The notes beneath the pieces are model-generated. The model did not search any database. It worked only from the letters and a program-made list of their open reading frames with translations, and was not told the DNA's origin. Shown here one piece after another: positions 34,702 through 43,124 of a stretch of DNA of 64,000 nucleotides. The translations under genes and the position numbers were made by a program. Positions within the stretch are counted from its first letter, which is position 1; every line of letters begins with the position of its first letter. The stretch comes from Saccharibacillus endophyticus (GTDB lineage: Bacteria > Bacillota > Bacilli > Paenibacillales > Paenibacillaceae): contig NZ_JAAZWE010000006.1 of the NCBI RefSeq assembly GCF_013185185.1, positions 62,001 to 126,000 on the forward strand. The letters run 5' to 3'.

Positions 34702-35124
34702 TTGAAAAAGAATATTTTAGGCGTTTTAATTTTCTGCATAAGCATTATATTGATGTTGCCGTTTATGGAGCAGAAAGCAGATGCCGCCGGTGCAACCATG
34801 TACTCATACGAATTTGAAATATACTCAAATGACGGAACAGAGTTTTTAGGTACTCTTTCGACAAACCGTTATGATTCTGATTCGATTTTTAACAAATACG
34901 GAAGTTACGGCAGCAAGTATTCCAGTACGAGTATTTGGAATCCTTACGGTACTTACGGCAGCAAATACAGTATAGATAGTGCTTTTAACAAATATTCGAC
35001 TTCGCCGCCGATCCTTGTTTACAACGGTCAAGCCATTGCTTATGTTTCGGTGAATAAGTATCTCGCGGGTTCGATCTCCCCTTATCAACTTTGGAATGAA
35101 GCAAAAGCAATTGACGGCATGTAA
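34702..35124 (+). CDS. Small secreted protein with NxYGxYGSKYS repeats
   Basis: 140 aa. TTG 34702 has GGAGGG 7 nt upstream. Signal peptide: KKNILGVLIFCISIILMLPF ... KADAA. The mature part has three near-repeats: DSIFNKYGSYGSKYSST, SIWNPYGTYGSKYSID, SAFNKYSTSPP, then ILVYNGQAIAYVSVNKYL. Such Asn-Tyr-Gly repeats occur in many short exported Firmicute and cyanobacterial proteins of unknown function. It is more AT-rich than the flanks and directly follows a tRNA gene, consistent with acquisition. Confidence 0.75.
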   Translation: MKKNILGVLIFCISIILMLPFMEQKADAAGATMYSYEFEIYSNDGTEFLGTLSTNRYDSDSIFNKYGSYGSKYSSTSIWNPYGTYGSKYSIDSAFNKYSTSPPILVYNGQAIAYVSVNKYLAGSISPYQLWNEAKAIDGM

Positions 35125-35193
35125 AATTCAAAGCAGAAAATTCCTATGAGATCCTATACGGACTCACTTTTTTATTTCCGCGCCAACTTTATC

Positions 35194-35228
35194 AAAAAAC
35201 CGCCCCTTTAAAAAGGAACGGTTTACAT
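35194..35228 (-). terminator. Terminator of the 71-aa gene at 35257
   Basis: Minus strand AAACCG-TT-CCTTT ... AAAGGGG-CGGTTTTTTG. Confidence 0.65.
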
Positions 35229-35256
35229 ACTCGATCGTTAAATGGCTATTGAACTT

Positions 35257-35472
35257 CTATGCCTCGTCTTCCCCGCTATCCTCTTCCCGAATATCATAAA
35301 ACCAGAAATACTTGATCGTCGCCGTGTTGATGGTATTGCCGTCGATCTCGATCCACGCATTCGAGGTGATCTCTTCCGGCAGTCGTTCGAACTCTTCTTC
35401 GCCGATTCCGATCTCCAGCACTTCTCCGTCCGTGAAATGAATCGCGATTACCGTCGTTTCTTCCGTTTCCAT
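35257..35472 (-). CDS. Small acidic protein, unknown
   Basis: 71 aa: METEETTVIAIHFTDGEVLEIGIG ... ERLPEEITSNAWIEIDGNTINTATIKYFWFYD. A short beta-rich protein with no family recognised. ATG 35472 has AGGAGG 7 nt upstream, better than the GTG 6 nt earlier. No membrane segment. It lies between the secreted repeat protein and the Excalibur lipoprotein. Confidence 0.6.
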   Translation of the reverse strand: METEETTVIAIHFTDGEVLEIGIGEEEFERLPEEITSNAWIEIDGNTINTATIKYFWFYDIREEDSGEDEA

Positions 35473-35544
35473 CTGCACGCCTCCTATTCATTCGGTTAGT
35501 CTTCCGATATCTTAATTTCGACATCGCCGCAAAAATTCCTGTTT

Positions 35545-36675
35545 TTATTCACAACCGATTCCATCCCCGTCCCGATCCAGTTTGCGCGAGTAGCCCGGAT
35601 CTCCCGCGTACACAGGCGCAGCTCCGGCGGCTCTGGCTGCTGTACAGTTTTTGAAATATACAACGCTCCCCGCATTCGAAGCAGATGTGTCTGATGAACC
35701 GGAGTATCCGCCGTCATAAGAATCCCAATCACTGATCTCGCAGCCGATACCGTCGCTATCGCGATCCAGCCAACTCGCGTAACCCGGATCTCCTTCATAT
35801 ACAGGCGCAGCTCCGGCCGCTTCAGCGGCTGCACAATTTTCGTAATAAATTCCTGTCGTTTCTATGTTCGAATCATCCGATGAAGCGAAAGAACCTTCCG
35901 TACGCACGACTTTGCTGCTGACCCATCCTTCAAAACCGGAAGACGTTTGTACGTGATACCAGGTTCTTCCGTCTCCCGAATCGTAATGCTGCGCATTCAG
36001 GCTTTCAAGCTGCGTTCCTTTTAAAACGGTATCGACGACTTCCGAATCGATGGAAGGAGAATGACGTATGTTGGCTTCTTGTAATACAAAGTATTGGGAA
36101 GCGGCTGCAAAAGTAGAGTCATCGCTATCCTTAGTTTCGGATTCCGGTCCATTCGCGAAATAATTGCCATCCGATTCTGCCACGACAGCGCTGCTGATCC
36201 AGCCGACCTTACCCTCTCTGCTTTTTACGTTGTACCAGATTCTTGAATCTTGAGGATCTACATATTTGACGTGTAAGTATTCGAGATCCTGCCCTTCTTT
36301 ACCGATGAAAAGAGACGGTGAGTCATAATCGGCTTCTTCGCGAATATTCGCATCTCCTCCATCGATTCTCCAATAAGTAGTCTGACTTTCCGAAGCCGTC
36401 TCGTCAACGGGATGGCTATCTTGCAAAGTTGCCTCTTTTTCCGTTTTCGGTTTCTCCGTGCTTGCCGTCGGCTGCGTCGATTTAACTTGATCCGAAGATT
36501 CCGTTATTGAACTTTCCGACTTTTTTTGATCCGTTTCGACGTTTTTCAAGGTTGATTGTTCAGTTCCCGTTTGCTGCGAATCGGATTTTAAGGATTCTTC
36601 ATTCGTTCCGCACGCACTCAAAACAAACAAAAGCAAAAAACTCAAAATGGCTCCGTTTCTAATCTTTTTGATCAA
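35545..36675 (-). CDS. Lipoprotein with two SH3 domains and two Excalibur calcium-binding domains
   Basis: 376 aa. Lipobox FVLSACG at about residue 22, then a Ser/Thr/Gln/Lys-rich linker to about 100. Two bacterial SH3 domains follow, each with the tail WYxVxxxxGxxGWxSSxVV (WYNVKSREGKVGWISSAVV; WYHVQTSSGFEGWVSSKVV). The C-terminus has two near-identical Excalibur repeats, each ending LDRDSDGIGCE or LDRDGDGIGCE, an EF-hand-like Ca loop. Probably anchored outside the membrane and cell-wall binding. The repeats differ only slightly, so the duplication is recent or under conversion. Confidence 0.85.
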   Translation of the reverse strand: MIKKIRNGAILSFLLLFVLSACGTNEESLKSDSQQTGTEQSTLKNVETDQKKSESSITESSDQVKSTQPTASTEKPKTEKEATLQDSHPVDETASESQTTYWRIDGGDANIREEADYDSPSLFIGKEGQDLEYLHVKYVDPQDSRIWYNVKSREGKVGWISSAVVAESDGNYFANGPESETKDSDDSTFAAASQYFVLQEANIRHSPSIDSEVVDTVLKGTQLESLNAQHYDSGDGRTWYHVQTSSGFEGWVSSKVVRTEGSFASSDDSNIETTGIYYENCAAAEAAGAAPVYEGDPGYASWLDRDSDGIGCEISDWDSYDGGYSGSSDTSASNAGSVVYFKNCTAARAAGAAPVYAGDPGYSRKLDRDGDGIGCE

Positions 36676-36848
36676 GTCCGCCTCTTTTCCCTTTTGCTAT
36701 TTGGATTAAGAATCATATCAATCATTGTATCGGAAATTTAATCCAAAATTATAATTCGATATTACAACTTATAAAAGCTGTCTCCTTTTTGAGTTGCTGC
36801 CTTCCCTTCTGGTAAACTGAACGAGACTTCAATCAAAGGAGGATGTTC

Positions 36849-37169
36849 ATGCAGCTTAATCAACTGACCCGTCAGGGAGAAGAGCTTCGTCATAAGGTCG
36901 AGCAGGCCGAGGATTTTCGGAATATTACCCTCTGGCTGTCCAGCGCCGCCGTTTATTTGGAAGCCCGGCATAAAGGACTCAAAGAAACGGCTTCGTTCAT
37001 CGCGGAAAAGGACAAGTTCAAATCGCTCGTGCTCGATAAAGAAGAGTATTCGATCCATCTGTTCGACTCGCTGATCGGAACGCTCAAAGCGATTGAGATG
37101 CTGGAAGACATGCAGTCGCGTCAGCAGAGCGAATCGAGCCGCGGCGCGCGCAACTGGAACGACTTTTAA
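36849..37169 (+). CDS. Hypothetical protein preceding the sucrase gene
   Basis: 106 aa, helical, no recognised domain (LTRQGEELRHKVEQAEDFRNITLWLSSAAVYLEARHKGLKETASFIAEKDKFKSLVL). ATG 36849 has AGGAGG 6 nt upstream. Stop is 44 nt before the GH32 gene, so probably cotranscribed with it. A soluble cytoplasmic protein is expected. Confidence 0.65.
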   Translation: MQLNQLTRQGEELRHKVEQAEDFRNITLWLSSAAVYLEARHKGLKETASFIAEKDKFKSLVLDKEEYSIHLFDSLIGTLKAIEMLEDMQSRQQSESSRGARNWNDF

Positions 37170-37213
37170 ATACCGGAGACTTATGCACCGAACCCAAAGG
37201 AGGATGAACCCAG

Positions 37214-38788
37214 GTGACATCGCCGCAAGAAAAACATTTCGAAGCGTTGGAACGCGCCGAAGCTTCGATCGCCGAGGCACGGGAACGCGTCGCGCAGGAC
37301 CGTTGGAGACTGCGCTATCACGTGGCGGCTCCCGCTTATTGGATCAACGATCCGAACGGCTTCAGCTTTTACCGCGGCGAATACCATCTGTTTTATCAGC
37401 ATCATCCCTACTCGCCGGAGTGGGGACCGATGTATTGGGGACACGTCAAAAGCCGCGATCTGGCGCATTGGGAACATCTGCCGATCGCTCTCGCGCCGAC
37501 GGAAGACTATGAGCGCGACGGCTGTTTTTCCGGCAGCGCGATCGAAAAAGACGGCAAGCTTTGGCTGATGTACACGGGCAACGTCTGGACGGGCGAGAAT
37601 CGGGATCACGATTTGAAGCAGGTTCAAGCGTTGGCTTGCAGCGAAGACGGGATCCTTTTTGAAAAGCTTGCGAACAACCCGGTCATTGCCGCGGCGCCGG
37701 AGGGCGACGTGCATCCTTTCCATTTCCGCGATCCTAAGGTATGGGAACACGGCAATGCGTATTACTGCGTACTCGGTTCGCAGACGACGGATCGCCGCAG
37801 CGGGCAGGTTCTGCTCTATCGGTCAAGCAATCTGACGGACTGGAGTTTCGTGAACATCATGGCCGGCGGTCAAGAACCGACCGAGACGCTGGGCTACATG
37901 TGGGAATGCCCGGATGTGTTCGCTTTGAACGGTCACGATGTGCTGGTCTGCTCGCCGCAAGGAATGAAGCCTGTCGGCGACCTCTACCACAATCTGCACC
38001 AATCCGGTTATATGCTCGGCAAGCTGGACTATGATACGGGTCGTTTCGAGCACGGAGAACTGCAACTGCTCGATTACGGCTTCGACTTCTATGCTCCGCA
38101 AACGACCGAAGACGATCAGGGGCGTCGGATCATGATCGCTTGGATGACCATGTGGGAAGATAAAATGCCTGAGCAGGTTCGGGGCTGGGCGGGCGCGATG
38201 ACGATTCCCCGCGTGTTGACGCTCGAAAACGGACGGATTCTCAGCCGACCGGTGCCGGAACTCGTCAACCTGCGCGGCGAAGGCGTGAGCTACGAACAGA
38301 TCCGGATCGCCGATGCCTCTCCGGAAAATGCCTATGCCGAAAGCGAAGAATACGCGATGCCTTCGGCAAGCAGCGTTATTCGCGGCGGGCAAGAATTCGC
38401 GGGCGTGAACGGCGATTGCTTGGAGCTGGAAGTCGAATTCGATGCCGGATCCGCCGCATCCTTCGGCCTTTCCTTGCGCGTAGGGGAAACATCGGGCGAA
38501 GAAACGCTTTTGACGTATGATCGGGAGCAGCAGAAGCTGATCCTGGATCGCGAACGCTCCGGCGCGGGTTCCGGCGGAATCCGCAAAGCCCCTCTCGCTT
38601 TGCGGGAAGATCGGCTCCGGCTGCGGATATTCATCGATCGCTCTTCCGTCGAAATCTTTGCGCAGGACGGCGAATTGGCGATGTCCGCGCGAATTTATCC
38701 CGGCGTCGACTCGACGGGGATACGTTTCTTCGCGGAAGGCGGCGAATCGGTATTGACCGCGCTGCACTGCTGGCCGCTGGACCGATAA
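37214..38788 (+). CDS. Glycoside hydrolase family 32, sucrose-6-phosphate hydrolase type
   Basis: 524 aa, no signal peptide. Five-bladed propeller signatures: YWINDPNG with nucleophile Asp46, the transition-state motif FRDPKV (about 172), and YMWECPDVF with the acid/base Glu (about 230). The C-terminal beta-sandwich ends LRIFIDRSSVEIFAQDG, typical of GH32. It hydrolyses beta-fructosyl bonds, probably sucrose-6-phosphate or fructo-oligosaccharides; no dedicated sucrose PTS permease is adjacent. GTG start with AAAGGAGG 10 nt upstream. Confidence 0.92.
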   Translation: MTSPQEKHFEALERAEASIAEARERVAQDRWRLRYHVAAPAYWINDPNGFSFYRGEYHLFYQHHPYSPEWGPMYWGHVKSRDLAHWEHLPIALAPTEDYERDGCFSGSAIEKDGKLWLMYTGNVWTGENRDHDLKQVQALACSEDGILFEKLANNPVIAAAPEGDVHPFHFRDPKVWEHGNAYYCVLGSQTTDRRSGQVLLYRSSNLTDWSFVNIMAGGQEPTETLGYMWECPDVFALNGHDVLVCSPQGMKPVGDLYHNLHQSGYMLGKLDYDTGRFEHGELQLLDYGFDFYAPQTTEDDQGRRIMIAWMTMWEDKMPEQVRGWAGAMTIPRVLTLENGRILSRPVPELVNLRGEGVSYEQIRIADASPENAYAESEEYAMPSASSVIRGGQEFAGVNGDCLELEVEFDAGSAASFGLSLRVGETSGEETLLTYDREQQKLILDRERSGAGSGGIRKAPLALREDRLRLRIFIDRSSVEIFAQDGELAMSARIYPGVDSTGIRFFAEGGESVLTALHCWPLDR

Positions 38789-38866
38789 GCCTCAATACGG
38801 GCATCGCCTGGTTCGCCGAGTATTCCAGGTTAAGACCGGCCGGCATGGCATTCATAAAAAGTTACG

Positions 38867-38902
38867 AACACGGCGTGCGATAATTCGCACGCCGTGTTTT
38901 TT
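38867..38902 (+). terminator. Terminator of the GH32 gene
   Basis: AACACGGCGTGCGA-TAAT-TCGCACGCCGTG followed by TTTTTT; 13-bp perfect stem. Confidence 0.93.
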
Positions 38903-38921
38903 AATCGTAAAGTCCGGATTT

Positions 38922-39515
38922 TTATATACCGGCTACCGGCTTCTCCCCGACTTCGATGGTCCGGATCACGCGAGCGGGGTTTCCGCCGACAATCGTATTA
39001 TCCGGTACATTTTTCGTTACAACCGCCCCGGACGCAATCACTGCATTATCTCCGATGGTCACGCCCGGGTTAATGATCGCCCGACCGCCGATCCAGACAT
39101 TATGCCCGATCGTAATCGGCTTGCCGAGCTCGGGTCCGGCAATTCGTTCGTAAGGATCGATGGGATGCGTCGCCGTGTAGATGCTCACGCCCGGCGCCAA
39201 CATGCAATTGTCCCCGATCCGTACTTCGCATACGTCCAGAATGGTACAGTCGAAATTGGCAAAAAAGTTTTCTCCGACATGGATATTGTAGCCGTAGTCG
39301 ACGCGCAAGCTCGGTTCGATATAGACGTTTTCCCCCGTTGATCCGAAAAGTTCTTTCAACAGGGCCGTTCGCCGTTCCGGTTCTTCCTCGGTAGTCGCGT
39401 TGAACTGCCGGATCAGCTTTTTGGCATGAAGGCTCTCCGCGCGCAGCTCCTCGTCCCAAGCTTTATACAATTCCCCGGCTAACATTTTTTCTTTTTCCGT
39501 ACGTTCGCGTTCCAT
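38922..39515 (-). CDS. maa: Maltose O-acetyltransferase
   Basis: 197 aa. Left-handed beta-helix (hexapeptide repeat) acetyltransferase transferring acetyl from acetyl-CoA to maltose, glucose or another sugar. N-terminal Maa domain (KEKMLAGELYKAWDEELRAESLHAKKL), then VDYGYNIHVGENFFANFDCTILDVCEVRIGDNCMLAPGVSIYTATHPID and IGHNVWIGGRAIINPGVTIGDNAVIASGAVVTKNVPDNTIVGGNPARVIR. It follows a ROK regulator gene by 18 nt on the same strand, so the two are probably an operon for sugar metabolism. Confidence 0.9.
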   Translation of the reverse strand: MERERTEKEKMLAGELYKAWDEELRAESLHAKKLIRQFNATTEEEPERRTALLKELFGSTGENVYIEPSLRVDYGYNIHVGENFFANFDCTILDVCEVRIGDNCMLAPGVSIYTATHPIDPYERIAGPELGKPITIGHNVWIGGRAIINPGVTIGDNAVIASGAVVTKNVPDNTIVGGNPARVIRTIEVGEKPVAGI

Positions 39516-39533
39516 CGTTCGATCATCCTTTCT

Positions 39534-40565
39534 TTAATAACGTTTCTCCACAAGTTCCAGCGAATAAGACAAACTCTCCATCGTCATCGCAATCAGTCCG
39601 TTTAAATACGGTTCTTCCGGCGATTCCAGCCAGAGCAACTGCGGCATATGCTCGGGCGGAATAACATCCAAGCAGCGTTCGCGGATCAGCGACAGATCGT
39701 TCTCCTGCACCTGTTCGCCTGTCAGGGCAATCAATGCGGGATTGACGATGGCCGTTAGACTGGCTACCGCGTGTGCGGCAAGAGGGATAAAAGTCTTCTT
39801 CGAATTGAGTCTTCGCAGCTGCTCCTCACGCGAGATCCCGAACGGCAAAAAGGAGACTTCTCCGGCAAAACGACTGGTTCCCCGATGGATATGTCCGTCG
39901 ATCATCAAGCCCGCTCCCGGAAAACAATCCGGCACGAAGATCATCACGGCCAGCGTTCCCGGCTCTTCCCAGTCCTGCTTCTGATACAAACCGTAAACGG
40001 TCAGATTCATATCATTTTCCACAATGACCCGTACTCCATGCTTCTCGCTGATTCGCTGCTCCAGCGGCACGCCGATCAGCTTTTCCGCGTCGCAAATGTT
40101 AATGACGCCCTCATGTACCAGTCCGGGAATCCCGATTCCGACCGCCTTGATCTGTGCATGCTTGCCGAGCAGCACGCCGACCAACGTATCGATCGCAGAT
40201 TCATCAAGCACCGAAACTTCGCGCGAGCGGCGTTCCATGATGTTGCCGGACGAATCGGCAACGGCGTATGCGAGCGTCGGGCGTCCCTTTTCGAATACGG
40301 CATAGATGCAAGCGATATACGAATAATCCGCATTGTAGACAAAACGTCTTGCCCGCCGTCCCCCGCTCGATGCTTCAGGCTCGTCCTCCAGCGCCTCTCC
40401 GCTATCCAGCATCTCTTTCAACAGCGTGCCGCACGTCGCCACGCTGAGTCCGGTTGCTTGCGCAATGGAGGACTTCGTTCCGTACGAAGCAAGGCGAAGG
40501 GCTTGACGGACAAGCTCTTCGTTCATTTTTTTCACCTTGATCGAGCTGTGCGTCACGGATGGCAT
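39534..40565 (-). CDS. ROK-family transcriptional regulator (NagC/XylR type)
   Basis: 343 aa. N-terminal helix-turn-helix (LRLASYGTKSSIAQATGLSVATCGTLLKEML) followed by a ROK sugar-kinase-like domain: VGIGIPGLVHEGVI, ENDMNLTVYGLY, FPGAGLMIDGHIHRGTSRFAGEVSFLPFG (the ROK GAG and zinc region, but without a clear C-rich zinc motif). A sugar ligand probably relieves repression of the adjacent maa gene. ATG 40565 has AAAGGG 7 nt upstream. Confidence 0.87.
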   Translation of the reverse strand: MPSVTHSSIKVKKMNEELVRQALRLASYGTKSSIAQATGLSVATCGTLLKEMLDSGEALEDEPEASSGGRRARRFVYNADYSYIACIYAVFEKGRPTLAYAVADSSGNIMERRSREVSVLDESAIDTLVGVLLGKHAQIKAVGIGIPGLVHEGVINICDAEKLIGVPLEQRISEKHGVRVIVENDMNLTVYGLYQKQDWEEPGTLAVMIFVPDCFPGAGLMIDGHIHRGTSRFAGEVSFLPFGISREEQLRRLNSKKTFIPLAAHAVASLTAIVNPALIALTGEQVQENDLSLIRERCLDVIPPEHMPQLLWLESPEEPYLNGLIAMTMESLSYSLELVEKRY

Positions 40566-40751
40566 CTTCTCACCCTTTCATCGACGATAACTTTAAATAA
40601 TACTTATCGAAAGTAAAATCATAACATAGACTATAGCGGTATGTTTTGCTTTTGTCCACTTGAGCAATAAAAAGTAAAATGGAAAAATGAACCGTTCGAA
40701 TCGTTCGTTTGTTGTATAGGCGAATCTACCGGAAAGGAGGCTAGGCTGACC

Positions 40752-41294
40752 GTGACCCAAAAAGAGCTATTCGAGACTTACCGTTCCGACGTCTATCGAA
40801 TGTGCTATTACATGCTCGGACAATCCGCCGACGCCGAAGACATCTGCCAGGAAGTATTCATGACAGCTTTTCGGAGCGATCGGGCCAACATGACGAACGT
40901 AAAAGCTTGGCTGTTGAAGATTTCCGTCAATCAGTGCCTGAATGTGCTGAGACGCCGCAGCAATCTGCGTTCCAAGCTGACAAAACATTCGCATCGACTC
41001 GTTAGCAGTCCCGAGCGTACGCCGGAAGAGCAGTTCCAAGAGCGCGAAGGAGCCAACGAATAGGCCGAGTATATCTCGCGCTTGCCGATTAAGATACGCA
41101 CCGTGATTTCGCTGCGCTTCGTGCATGATCTGAGCACAACCGAAATTGCCGAGCTGCTCAGTATTCCGCAAGGAACCTTAAAATCCAGACAGTACAAGGG
41201 ATTGAAGCTGCTTCGAAGCCAACTTGAACGCGCGGGACAACAAACCGAACCCGTCAAAGGAGGACATTATGAATACCAACCGCACAAAGGATAA
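40752..41294 (+). pseudogene. ECF RNA polymerase sigma factor gene interrupted by an in-frame TAG
   Basis: Sigma region 2 (LFETYRSDVYRMCYYMLGQSADAEDICQEVFMTAFR ... WLLKISVNQCLNVLRRR) is in the first 103 codons. Then TAG at 41061-41063, and in the same frame sigma region 4 (IKIRTVISLRFVHDLSTTEIAELLSIPQGTLKSRQYKGLKLLRSQL) to 41294. No frameshift is present, only the amber codon in the inter-domain linker. A separate region-4 start (TTG 41082) has no ribosome-binding site. Either a recent nonsense mutation, readthrough, or a sequencing error. The downstream DUF4179 gene overlaps its end by 26 nt and is intact. Confidence 0.85.
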
Positions 41295-42963
41295 ATCCCG
41301 ATCGTCAGAAACACTGGAGACAACCCTGCATCAACAGGTCGGACCGCATGTTGCGGTTCGCGAGCCGGATTACGATGCGATGTGGATGCGGATGGAAGTG
41401 GAATTGGAGCGAGGCGATCGTTCTGCGGCAGGCGGCCGTGCAGCGTCTCGGGCTCGCGTTCGCAAGGTCGCGCTGGCCACTACGCTCGGCGCTGCGCTGA
41501 TCGCCGTTCCCGCGTATGCCGCTATTCAGTACGACTGGAGTGATCTGCTTCAAGGCCGCGAGGGCATTCAGACGGCTTTGGCACAAGGCTTGGGGCAAGA
41601 GATTGAACGTTCGATCACCCATGACGGCGTGACGCTGACGTTGCATACGGCAATCATCGACGAAGGCCGGACTTTGATCTTGTACAGTCTGGATGGTGAA
41701 GAACGCAGCGATCACTTCTCCGGCTTCTCTGCGATCACGATTACGGATGCGGACGGCAAAGCATTTGAAGCTTATGCCTACGTCGCGCAATCCGCTGAGT
41801 CGAGAGACGATTCCCGCCTTGCTACAGGCTACTTCGAAACGGATTGGTCGCCCAGCGCTTCTTCCGAAGCCGTGAGCTTCAGCGTGGACGGAATTGCTTT
41901 TACGACAAATGCCGAAACTCCGCTTGCCTTCAATGCTTCGGATACCGGCATCTATCGCACGGATGTGCATGAATCAGGCATTGCTCAAGTTGAACTTGGC
42001 GCCTTCGCCCAACCTGACGGACAAACGCTGATTCGCACCACTTTGATTCCGGAATCCGGCCAAGAACAAGCACCTTCCGGTAGCCTTGCGGCTTATGACC
42101 GCACGGGAAAACTCATCCAACCTGTAAAAGGAAGCATGTACGGAACGCCCGACGGCAGCGTCGGCTTTTTCAATCAGGATACCTTTTCCGCAACGGATCT
42201 GCTTCAAAAAGGCGTAACGTACAAGCTGCTATACAGTAAACAAAGTGAACAGATTGACGAAACCTGGGATTTTCCGCTGGTTCTGGACAAGTCCAAAATG
42301 GCTCATGCCAGTACTAAGCAAAAGCTGGATATGCAATTCGGGTCCGGAGAAACGGCCGTACAACTCAAGGAATTGACGATCACTCCGGCTCAAATTCGGA
42401 TCGATATGGATCTTGGACAGCTTGGGTATGCGCCATTCAAGGACTATCAGTTATTGATGAACGGAAAAGCAATCGATTTGGGATTTCGGTTGAAAAGCGA
42501 AAAAAATCTTAAAGATACCGTTCTATTCATGGATCGCCCTGCCGACTTGCAACTTACAGCCGACTCTACGATAGAATTGCGTGCGCGTCATGAACTATTG
42601 AACCATAAAGGCGACCTTCCTGCCCCTGTGCAACTTGCGAATATCGGCGATCAAAAACAGTCTCTAACCACAAACGTCGGCGGCTATCCGGTCACCTGGA
42701 CGTATTATAAACAAGAAGGCAATCTGATCGTTCAGACTTCCAGCGAAGATCCGAATTTCGGCGGGATCGGCCAAACGTATATCGGCAGCAAACGTATCCT
42801 GTCCGACGAACGTTCCTTCCGAATATGGGGAGACATCGGGAATTCGCTTACGGAAATCTACAACAATTACGAAGGCGATTCCGCGGAGATGCATATTTTC
42901 AGTTATAGCGAGCATCGACCGGAACAGGAAGCAAAAGCGACTCTGTATTCCCCGGCACAATAA
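41269..42963 (+). CDS. DUF4179 membrane protein, likely anti-sigma partner
   Basis: 564 aa. ATG 41269 with GGAGG 5 nt upstream, inside the end of the sigma gene. Short cytoplasmic N-terminus, one transmembrane segment (VALATTLGAALIAVPAYAAI, about 65-85), then a large extracellular part with DUF4179 (DWSDLLQGREGIQTALAQGLGQEIERSITHDGVTLTLHTAIIDEGRTLILYSLD) and further beta-rich domains. DUF4179 proteins are usually encoded directly after ECF sigma genes and act as membrane anti-sigma or sensors. With its sigma factor broken, this copy may lack a target. Confidence 0.82.
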   Translation: MNTNRTKDKSRSSETLETTLHQQVGPHVAVREPDYDAMWMRMEVELERGDRSAAGGRAASRARVRKVALATTLGAALIAVPAYAAIQYDWSDLLQGREGIQTALAQGLGQEIERSITHDGVTLTLHTAIIDEGRTLILYSLDGEERSDHFSGFSAITITDADGKAFEAYAYVAQSAESRDDSRLATGYFETDWSPSASSEAVSFSVDGIAFTTNAETPLAFNASDTGIYRTDVHESGIAQVELGAFAQPDGQTLIRTTLIPESGQEQAPSGSLAAYDRTGKLIQPVKGSMYGTPDGSVGFFNQDTFSATDLLQKGVTYKLLYSKQSEQIDETWDFPLVLDKSKMAHASTKQKLDMQFGSGETAVQLKELTITPAQIRIDMDLGQLGYAPFKDYQLLMNGKAIDLGFRLKSEKNLKDTVLFMDRPADLQLTADSTIELRARHELLNHKGDLPAPVQLANIGDQKQSLTTNVGGYPVTWTYYKQEGNLIVQTSSEDPNFGGIGQTYIGSKRILSDERSFRIWGDIGNSLTEIYNNYEGDSAEMHIFSYSEHRPEQEAKATLYSPAQ

Positions 42964-43053
42964 GACCCGCTGTACATGAGCAGCGTCAGCCACCTGATCT
43001 GATCCGACGTTCCTGCCCGCCGCTCTGGAACAAGAACGAACGCCGAGCAACTC

Positions 43054-43095
43054 AAAAAACGCCATTCTTCCCCTTTTGGGAGGATTGGCGTTTTC
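43054..43095. terminator. Bidirectional terminator
   Basis: AAAAAACGCCATTCTTCC ... GGAGGATTGGCGTTTT between the convergent DUF4179 and stalk-domain genes. Confidence 0.85.
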
Positions 43096-43124
43096 GTACG
43101 ATTACGGTCGATTGTTCACTGCCT

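Noticed and set aside
41082..41294. Independent small gene encoding sigma region 4
   Set aside because: It is in frame with the upstream half and has no ribosome-binding site, so one interrupted gene is the simpler reading.
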